Shown: positions 4,992-9,949 of the stretch, in pieces
How positions within the stretch are numbered: the stretch's first letter is position 1
How the letters are laid out: every line of letters starts with the position of its first letter
NCBI GenBank assembly: GCA_023441105.1
Contig: JAEZQX010000365.1
Coordinates: 1-9,949, forward strand
Length of the DNA: 9,949 nt
Direction of reading: 5' to 3'
From: Pseudomonadota bacterium
Lineage (GTDB): Bacteria; Pseudomonadota; Gammaproteobacteria; Burkholderiales; Burkholderiaceae
Translations under genes and position numbers: made by a program
Notes under the pieces: model-generated
Databases searched by the model: none
Told to the model about the DNA's origin: nothing
The model's input: the letters and a program-made list of their open reading frames with translations, nothing else

Positions 4992-7161
4992 CTCGGCGGC
5001 GCAGCGCACCGCCCCAGCCCACCAGGACGCCAAGGCGGCATCGCGCCTTCCCGACGAAGCCACGGTGCAGCGGATGGCGGACTCCGTCAGGGCGCTGGCC
5101 ATGGATGCGGTCGAGCAGGCCCGCTCCGGTCATCCCGGGATGCCGATGGGCATGGCCGAGATCGCAGTCGCCTTGTGGGGCGGTCACCTCAAGCACAGCC
5201 CCGCCCATCCCACCTGGTTCGATCGCGACCGCTTCGTGCTGTCCAACGGCCACGGCTCGATGCTGTTGTACGCGCTGCTGCACCTGACCGGCTACGACCT
5301 CCCCATCGAGGAGATCAGGCGCTTCCGGCAGTTGCATTCGAAGACGCCGGGCCATCCGGAGGTGGGGCTGACGCCGGGGGTTGAAACGACCACCGGGCCG
5401 CTCGGCCAGGGCCTTGCCAACGCGGTCGGCATGGCGCTGGCGGAGAAGCTGCTGGCGCAGGAGTTCAACCGTCCCGGCTTCGACGTGGTGGACCACTTCA
5501 CCTATTGCTTCGTCGGCGACGGCTGCCTGATGGAAGGCATCTCGCACGAGGCCTGTTCGCTCGCCGGCGTGCTGAGCCTGTCGCGGCTGATCGTGCTCTA
5601 CGACGACAACGGCATCTCCATCGACGGCGAGGTCAAGGACTGGTTCGGCGACAACACGCCGCTGCGCTTCGAGTCGTACGGCTGGCACGTGATCGCGGGT
5701 GTCGACGGGCATGACGCCTGGGCGGTCGACCAGGCGCTGGCAAAGGCCAAGGCCTGGGCGGTGGAAGGCCGGGTGGATGCCGCCGGCACCCGCCGCTTCG
5801 CGCCGACCTTCATCGCCTGCAAGACCGTGATCGGCAAGGGCGCGCCGCATCGCGCGGGCACCAGCAAGGCCCATGGCGAGGCGCTCGGCGCCGACGAGGT
5901 AGCAGCCACCCGCAAGGCCCTCAACTGGACCTCGCCGCCATTCGAGGTCCCCTGCGATGTCTATGCCTCCTGGGATGCCACCGCCAGCGGCGCGCAGCAG
6001 CAGTCGCTGTGGGAGGACCTGTTCCAGGCGTACGCCGAGCGCTATCCGGTCGAGGCCGGCGAGCTCGAGCGGCGCATGCGCGGCGTCCTGCCGGCGGACT
6101 GGGAGGGCATCGTCGCGCGCATGGTGGAGGACGCCGTCGCCAAGGCCGAGTCGGTTGCCACCCGTGCCGCCTCGCGCCAGGCACTCAACCACCTCGGCCC
6201 GGCGCTGCCGGAGTTGCTCGGCGGCGCGGCCGACCTCACCGGCAGCAACCTGACCGACTGGAAGGGCGTGACGCCGCTGCGGCTGGTGCCGGTCGAGCCG
6301 TCGGCGCCGCCCGCGCAGAAGGCGCAGGCGGCCGCGCGAGGTGCCGAGCCGGGCGAGAACCGCGGTGCGCTGACGGCGGGGCGCCACATCAATTACGGGG
6401 TCCGCGAGTTCGGCATGTGCGCGGTGCTGACCGGCCTGGGCCTGCACGGCGGCTACATTCCATACGGCGGCACCTTCCTCGTTTTCTCCGACTATGCCCG
6501 CAATGCCTTGCGGGTGGCGGCGTTGTCGCGGCAGCGGGTGGTGTACGTCTTCACCCACGACTCCATCGGCCTGGGCGAGGACGGCCCTACCCATCAGCCG
6601 GTGGAGCACGCCAGCACCCTGCGCGCCATTCCCAACATGACGGTCTGGCGGCCGGCCGACAGCGTCGAAACCGCCGTCGCCTGGGCCAGTGCCATCGCCA
6701 ACGAGGACGGGCCCACCAGCCTGTTGCTGAGCCGCCAGGGGTTGCCGTTCCTGACGCGCACGCCCGAGCAGGTCGACCGGATCGCCCGCGGCGGCTACGT
6801 CCTGCGGGATCCGCCAGCGGCCAGGGCGGTGCTGCTGGCCACCGGCTCGGAGGTGTCGGTGGCGATGGCCGCCGCCGACGCCCTGCAGGCGCAGGGTATC
6901 GCCGTGCGGGTCGTTTCCCTGCCGTCCACCACCGTTTTCGACCGGCAGGATGTCACTTACAAGCGGGCGGTGCTGCCGGACAATCTGCCGCGAGTGGCGG
7001 TCGAGGCGGGCATCACCGACTTCTGGTGGAAATATCGCTGCGACGCCGTGGTGGGCATCGACCGGTTCGGCGAGTCCGCTCCGGCGCCGGACCTGTTCCG
7101 GTTCTTCGGCATCACCGCGGACAATGTCGCCGAAACCGTCAGGGTCGTGCTTCGCCGGTGA
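4981..7161 (+). CDS. tkt: Transketolase
   Basis: Thiamine-diphosphate enzyme moving two-carbon ketol units between sugar phosphates in the non-oxidative pentose-phosphate pathway and, in autotrophs, the Calvin cycle; cytoplasmic dimer. The 726-residue protein has RSGHPGMPMGMAEI (48-61), SNGHGSMLLYALLHLTGYDL (88-107), GPLGQGLANAVGMA (139-152), and the ThDP/Mg site GDGCLMEGISHEA (179-191) with DDNGISIDGEV (208-218). The pyrimidine-binding domain has GVREFGM (473-479, catalytic-type Glu476) and HDSIGLGEDGPTHQPVEH (526-543); the C-terminal domain has ATGSEV (620-625) and FGESAP (696-701). It is longer than the usual 660-680 residues because of an N-terminal extension and two insertions (about 258-274 and 436-467). 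Start choice is uncertain: the ATG at 4981 has no clear Shine-Dalgarno site, nor does the ATG at 5074 (Met32), which lies close to the usual family start; an upstream in-frame TTG is at 4960. It heads the tkt-gap-pgk block. Confidence 0.96.
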   Translation: MTSSSAAQRTAPAHQDAKAASRLPDEATVQRMADSVRALAMDAVEQARSGHPGMPMGMAEIAVALWGGHLKHSPAHPTWFDRDRFVLSNGHGSMLLYALLHLTGYDLPIEEIRRFRQLHSKTPGHPEVGLTPGVETTTGPLGQGLANAVGMALAEKLLAQEFNRPGFDVVDHFTYCFVGDGCLMEGISHEACSLAGVLSLSRLIVLYDDNGISIDGEVKDWFGDNTPLRFESYGWHVIAGVDGHDAWAVDQALAKAKAWAVEGRVDAAGTRRFAPTFIACKTVIGKGAPHRAGTSKAHGEALGADEVAATRKALNWTSPPFEVPCDVYASWDATASGAQQQSLWEDLFQAYAERYPVEAGELERRMRGVLPADWEGIVARMVEDAVAKAESVATRAASRQALNHLGPALPELLGGAADLTGSNLTDWKGVTPLRLVPVEPSAPPAQKAQAAARGAEPGENRGALTAGRHINYGVREFGMCAVLTGLGLHGGYIPYGGTFLVFSDYARNALRVAALSRQRVVYVFTHDSIGLGEDGPTHQPVEHASTLRAIPNMTVWRPADSVETAVAWASAIANEDGPTSLLLSRQGLPFLTRTPEQVDRIARGGYVLRDPPAARAVLLATGSEVSVAMAAADALQAQGIAVRVVSLPSTTVFDRQDVTYKRAVLPDNLPRVAVEAGITDFWWKYRCDAVVGIDRFGESAPAPDLFRFFGITADNVAETVRVVLRR

Positions 7162-7223
7162 CGGTCGCCGTCATCCACCCGCACCCCGCCCGATAACGGA
7201 ACCCGTATCAGCCAACTCTTCTT

Positions 7224-7230
7224 GAAGGAA
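7224..7230 (+). promoter_or_regulatory. Shine-Dalgarno sequence of gap
   Basis: GAAGGAA ends 9 nt before the ATG at 7240 and decides that start over an in-frame TTG at 7222. The 78-bp gap between tkt and gap shows no clear -10/-35 pair; only a weak bulged hairpin (GATAACG at 7192-7198 with CGTATC at 7204-7209) is visible, so gap may be co-transcribed with tkt. Confidence 0.7.
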
Positions 7231-7239
7231 AAACCTGTC

Positions 7240-8250
7240 ATGACGATTCGAGTCGCAATCAACGGTTATGGACGGATTGGAAGGAACATCCTGCGCGCCC
7301 ACTATGAGGGCGGCAAGAAGCACGATATCCAGATCGTCGCCATCAACGACCTCGGCAATCCGCAGACCAATGCCCACCTGACCCGCTTCGACACGGTGCA
7401 CGGGCGCTTCGGCGCCAACGTCGGCGTCGAAGGCGACTTCATGGTGGTGGACGGCGACCGGATCCGCGTGCTCGCGGAACGCGATCCCGCCAAGCTGCCG
7501 TGGGCGGACCTCAAGGTGGAGGTGGTGCTGGAATGCACCGGCCTGTTCACGACCAAGGAACGTGCCGGCGCGCACCTCAAGGGCGGCGCCAAGAAGGTCA
7601 TCATCTCCGCGCCCGGCGGCAAGGATGTCGATGCGACCATTGTCTACGGCGTCAACCACAAGACGCTGAAGGCTGCCGACACGGTCATCTCCAATGCCTC
7701 CTGCACCACCAACTGCCTGGCGCCGCTGGTCAAGCCGCTGCACGACAAGATCGGCCTGGTCTCCGGGCTGATGACGACGGTGCACGCCTACACCAACGAC
7801 CAGGTGCTCACCGACGTCTACCACGAGGACCTGCGGCGCGCCCGGTCGGCAACCCAGTCGATGATCCCCACCAAGACCGGCGCCGCGGCGGCGGTCGGGC
7901 TGGTGCTGCCCGAGCTCAACGGCAAGCTCGACGGCTATGCCATCCGCGTGCCCACCATCAACGTGTCGGTCGTCGACCTGTCGTTCATCGCAGCCCGCGA
8001 CACCTCCGTCAAGGAAGTGGACGCGGTGCTGAAGGAAGCTTCGGAAGGTGAACTCAAGGGCATCCTGGACTTCAACACCGAGCCGCTGGTGTCGGTCGAC
8101 TTCAACCACAACGCCGCGTCGTCCACCTACGATGCCACGCTCACCAAGGTCAGCGGCCGGCTGGTGAAGGTCTCGAGCTGGTACGACAACGAATGGGGTT
8201 TCTCCAACCGGATGCTCGACACCACCGTCGCACTGATGGCGGCGAAGTAA
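7240..8250 (+). CDS. gap: Glyceraldehyde-3-phosphate dehydrogenase, type I
   Basis: Interconverts glyceraldehyde 3-phosphate and 1,3-bisphosphoglycerate in glycolysis, gluconeogenesis or the Calvin cycle; cytoplasmic tetramer. The 336-residue length is normal for the family. The Rossmann motif is [10 protein letters not shown] (7-16), with Asp37 in INDLG, the residue that favours NAD over NADP. The active-site signature [12 protein letters not shown] (151-162) gives nucleophile Cys155, and His182 in [10 protein letters not shown] is the catalytic base. [11 protein letters not shown] (210-220), [12 protein letters not shown] (236-247) and [14 protein letters not shown] (312-325) complete the catalytic domain. 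All key residues are intact. It lies 78 bp after tkt and 25 bp before the small unknown gene, in the common betaproteobacterial tkt-gap-pgk order. If only one GAPDH exists in the genome it must serve both directions of glycolysis. Confidence 0.98.
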   Translation: MTIRVAINGYGRIGRNILRAHYEGGKKHDIQIVAINDLGNPQTNAHLTRFDTVHGRFGANVGVEGDFMVVDGDRIRVLAERDPAKLPWADLKVEVVLECTGLFTTKERAGAHLKGGAKKVIISAPGGKDVDATIVYGVNHKTLKAADTVISNASCTTNCLAPLVKPLHDKIGLVSGLMTTVHAYTNDQVLTDVYHEDLRRARSATQSMIPTKTGAAAAVGLVLPELNGKLDGYAIRVPTINVSVVDLSFIAARDTSVKEVDAVLKEASEGELKGILDFNTEPLVSVDFNHNAASSTYDATLTKVSGRLVKVSSWYDNEWGFSNRMLDTTVALMAAK

Positions 8251-8275
8251 CGACGCTGCCGAACGCCGGCACGGC

Positions 8276-8620
8276 ATGGACGAGGGAACCCCGGGCATCG
8301 CTCCCGAGGTCGCTCCGGACGAGGCGGCAGTGGTGCTGCGCGAGATCCTCGCCGGCATCCGGCCGCTGGCGCCGGTCGACCGGCGGCGGGTTTGGGCGAT
8401 GACCGCCTTCGGCCCCGTCGGCGTGCTTGCCGACGGCGGCTGGCGCTGCGTCTTCCATGCCGAGGACGGCTCGCTCGAGCGGCTGGAATCGATCCGCGCC
8501 CCCGATGGCCGTGAAGGCCACTGGACCCGCTGGTTCAGCGCGGGCAGTGACAACCCGCTGAGCCTGCTGGATGAGGGCGAGCAGCAGGAACTTGAAATCC
8601 GCCTGCGCGAATGCAGATAG
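8276..8620 (+). CDS. Small uncharacterised protein between gap and pgk
   Basis: A 114-residue acidic protein starting 25 bp after the gap stop, on the same strand. It has no signal peptide, membrane segment or cysteine pair. An N-terminal helix (VVLREILAGIRPL, about 20-32) is followed by a Trp-rich, probably beta-strand part (GGWRCVFHAEDGSLERLESI, about 54-73; APDGREGHWTRW, 75-86) and a helical end (DNPLSLLDEGEQQELEIRL, 92-110). From memory this layout, a LRE-I-x-G-IRPL helix, a GWR strand, an APDGR loop and a PLSLL helix, resembles small uncharacterised Pseudomonas-type DUF proteins, but no family is assigned with certainty. Codon use matches the neighbours, supporting a real gene. No good Shine-Dalgarno site precedes the ATG, so translation may depend on gap. 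Function is unknown. Confidence 0.7.
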   Translation: MDEGTPGIAPEVAPDEAAVVLREILAGIRPLAPVDRRRVWAMTAFGPVGVLADGGWRCVFHAEDGSLERLESIRAPDGREGHWTRWFSAGSDNPLSLLDEGEQQELEIRLRECR

Positions 8621-8680
8621 CGGCCATCCACCGACCGGATGCGATCAGCCATCCAGGCGCTGCCAAGGCCATCAGCGGCC

Positions 8681-8704
8681 CTGCCGGCCCGGCATGATCG
8701 GCAG
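8681..8704 (+). repeat. Hairpin in the leader of pgk
   Basis: CTGCCG (8681-8686) and CGGCAG (8699-8704) form a perfect 6-bp stem with a 12-nt loop, 29 bp before the pgk ATG. The 112-bp gap from 8621 to 8732 shows no clear promoter. The stem may slow ribosomes or polymerase, or may be chance in GC-rich DNA. Confidence 0.25.
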
Positions 8705-8732
8705 CCGGTCTTGACCTGGAGATCCAGAGGCG

Positions 8733-9908
8733 ATGAAATTCAAGCGATTGTCGGACCTTGACCTGAAGGGCAAGCGGGTATTCATCCGCAGCGACCTGAA
8801 CGTGCCGATGGACGACCAGGGAAACATCACCGACGATACCCGGATCCGAGCGTCGGTGCCGGCCATCGCCGAGTGCCTGGAGAAGGGCGCTGCGGTCATG
8901 GTCACGTCGCATCTCGGTCGGCCGGAGGAAGGCAAGCTCAAGGCCGAGGATTCACTGGCGCCGGTGGCGAGGCGGATGGGCGAGCTGCTCGGCAAGCCGG
9001 TCCGGTTGCAGTCGGATTGGGTCGACGGTGGCTTCGCCGTGGCCCCGGGCGAGGTGGTGATGCTCGAGAATTGCCGCGGCAACCGCGGCGAGAAAAAGGA
9101 CGACGAGGGGCTGGCGCGCAAGATGGCCGCCCTCTGCGACGTCTATGTGAACGATGCCTTCGGCACCGCGCATCGCGCCGAAGCCACCACGCACGGCATC
9201 GCCCGCTTCGCGCCGGTTGCCTGCGCCGGCCCCTTGCTGGCGGCGGAGCTCGATGCCCTCGGCAAGGCCTTGCACCAGCCCAGTAAGCCGCTGGTGGCGA
9301 TCGTCGCCGGCTCCAAGGTGTCGACCAAGCTGACCATCCTCGAGTCGCTCGCCGGCAAGGTCGACCAGCTGGTGGTGGGCGGCGGCATCGCCAACACCTT
9401 CATGCTGGCAGCCGGGCTGCCCATCGGCAAGTCACTCGCCGAGCCGGCCCTGGTCGACCAGGCGAAGGCGATCATCGAGCAGATGAAGCGGCGCGGCGCG
9501 GCCGTGCCGATACCGGTCGACGTCGTCTGCGCCAAGCAGTTCGCCGCCGACGCGACACCCACCGTCAAGGCGGCCGGCGACTTGGCCGACGACGACCTGA
9601 TCCTCGACATCGGCCCCCAGACCGCGACCCAGCTCGCCGAGATCCTCGGCAAGGCCGGCACCATCGTGTGGAACGGCCCGGTGGGCGTGTTCGAGTTCGA
9701 CGCCTTCTCGCGCGGCACCGAGGCGGTAGCGCGTGCCATCGCCAACTCGGCCGGCTTCTCCATCGCCGGCGGCGGCGACACCCTGGCGGCGATCGCCAAG
9801 TTCGGCATCAGCGGCCAGGTCGACTACATCTCCACCGGCGGCGGTGCATTCCTGGAGTTCCTGGAAGGCAAGACGCTGCCGGCAGTCGCGGCGCTGGAAA
9901 TGGAATGA
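8733..9908 (+). CDS. pgk: Phosphoglycerate kinase
   Basis: Reversibly transfers phosphate from 1,3-bisphosphoglycerate to ADP, the step after GAPDH in glycolysis; cytoplasmic monomer. The 391-residue protein is of normal bacterial length. Substrate-binding N-domain motifs are RSDLNVP (19-25), SHLGRP (59-64), [14 protein letters not shown] (111-124), [10 protein letters not shown] (139-148) and GPLLAAEL (166-173). Nucleotide-domain motifs are GSKVSTKL (193-200), VGGGIANTF (215-223), [13 protein letters not shown] (313-325), AGGGDT (345-350) and STGGGAFLE (367-375). The segment RGNRGE has Gly where RFNxGE is common, a mild variation. The ATG at 8733 is supported by GGAGA 10 nt upstream (8718-8722). 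The gene follows gap and the small unknown gene on the same strand and is probably part of the same transcription unit; pyk and fba commonly come next in related genomes. Confidence 0.98.
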   Translation: MKFKRLSDLDLKGKRVFIRSDLNVPMDDQGNITDDTRIRASVPAIAECLEKGAAVMVTSHLGRPEEGKLKAEDSLAPVARRMGELLGKPVRLQSDWVDGGFAVAPGEVVMLENCRGNRGEKKDDEGLARKMAALCDVYVNDAFGTAHRAEATTHGIARFAPVACAGPLLAAELDALGKALHQPSKPLVAIVAGSKVSTKLTILESLAGKVDQLVVGGGIANTFMLAAGLPIGKSLAEPALVDQAKAIIEQMKRRGAAVPIPVDVVCAKQFAADATPTVKAAGDLADDDLILDIGPQTATQLAEILGKAGTIVWNGPVGVFEFDAFSRGTEAVARAIANSAGFSIAGGGDTLAAIAKFGISGQVDYISTGGGAFLEFLEGKTLPAVAALEME

Positions 9909-9910
9909 GA

Positions 9911-9943
9911 ACCCCCCTTGGGCCTGCGGCCCTACCCCCCTTG
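9911..9943. repeat. Direct repeat flanking a small hairpin downstream of pgk
   Basis: ACCCCCCTTG occurs at 9911-9920 and again, identical, at 9934-9943. Between them GGGCC (9920-9924) and GGCCC (9928-9932) form a 5-bp stem with a 3-nt loop. It starts two bases after the pgk stop. There is no T tract, so it is not a classic rho-independent terminator for pgk; it could be part of a dispersed repeat family or a weak terminator. The window ends six bases later. Confidence 0.5.
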
Positions 9944-9949
9944 TTGAAG

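Noticed and set aside
4930..6609. 559-codon open frame antisense to transketolase
   Set aside because: It lies opposite a well-supported transketolase and its translation is Arg/Gly/His/Ala/Gln-rich without recognisable domains. Long antisense frames are expected in GC-rich DNA.
7222..7239. TTG start for gap adding six residues
   Set aside because: The TTG overlaps the Shine-Dalgarno sequence, and the family start [15 protein letters not shown] fits the ATG at 7240.
8257..8276. Possible hairpin terminator between gap and the small unknown gene
   Set aside because: Only 5-bp stems (TGCCG with CGGCA, two alternatives) and no T tract; termination is not supported.
7171..8652. 493-codon open frame antisense to gap and the small unknown gene
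   Set aside because: It mirrors the intact gap coding sequence and shows no domain of its own, so it is a shadow of GC-rich codons.
1..9949. Mobile elements, tRNA or rRNA genes, CRISPR arrays, riboswitches of known class
   Set aside because: No transposase or integrase motifs, no tRNA-like clover pattern, no regularly spaced repeats and no recognised riboswitch core were found.

Overview
This is a strongly GC-rich chromosomal window, densely packed with genes and with almost entirely G/C-ending codons. Its core is central carbon metabolism: transketolase, then glyceraldehyde-3-phosphate dehydrogenase, then phosphoglycerate kinase, all on the plus strand. This order (tkt-gap-pgk, usually followed by pyk and fba) and the style of the transketolase and RsmE proteins point to a high-GC betaproteobacterium (Burkholderiales or Rhodocyclales type). 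A GC-rich gammaproteobacterium of the Lysobacterales cannot be excluded from sequence alone. No insertion sequence, tRNA, rRNA, CRISPR array or integrase is visible, so this looks like a chromosomal housekeeping region carrying a small accessory cassette.

Layout. (1) 3-1625, plus: the 3' part of a DUF1631-family gene with a PilZ-like C-terminus, cut by the left window edge. (2) 2954-1606, minus: a two-gene unit whose stop and start codons overlap as ATGA, a CinA C-terminal (PncC-like) amidohydrolase followed by ammonia-dependent NAD synthetase NadE. The nadE end overlaps the DUF1631 end tail-to-tail by 20 bp. (3) 3121-3947, plus: a secreted barnase/RNase Sa-type ribonuclease and its barstar-type inhibitor, again with an ATGA overlap; a good -35/-10 pair sits so close to the ribonuclease ATG that the mRNA is predicted to be leaderless. 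(4) 4772-3981, minus: RsmE, the 16S rRNA m3U1498 methyltransferase, convergent with barstar. (5) 4773-4980: a regulatory-looking gap between rsmE and tkt with a two-way -10 region, a 12-bp palindrome and a possible 33-codon leader ORF that overlaps the tkt start. (6) 4981-7161 tkt, 7240-8250 gap, 8276-8620 a small unknown protein, 8733-9908 pgk, all plus strand. (7) 9911-9943: a 10-bp direct repeat flanking a short hairpin just after pgk.

How the genes fit together. PncC-like enzymes turn nicotinamide mononucleotide into nicotinate mononucleotide plus ammonia, and NadE makes the final ammonia-dependent amidation to NAD, so the minus-strand pair makes sense as an NAD recycling unit. The plus-strand tkt-gap-pgk block serves the pentose-phosphate/Calvin interface and lower glycolysis or gluconeogenesis; its GAPDH has the Asp expected for NAD use. 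The ribonuclease/barstar pair is functionally unrelated to its neighbours. The points most worth a second look are the leaderless ribonuclease with its coupled inhibitor, the altered glycine motif in the PncC-like protein, the tkt leader with its overlapping small ORF, and the unknown gene between gap and pgk.
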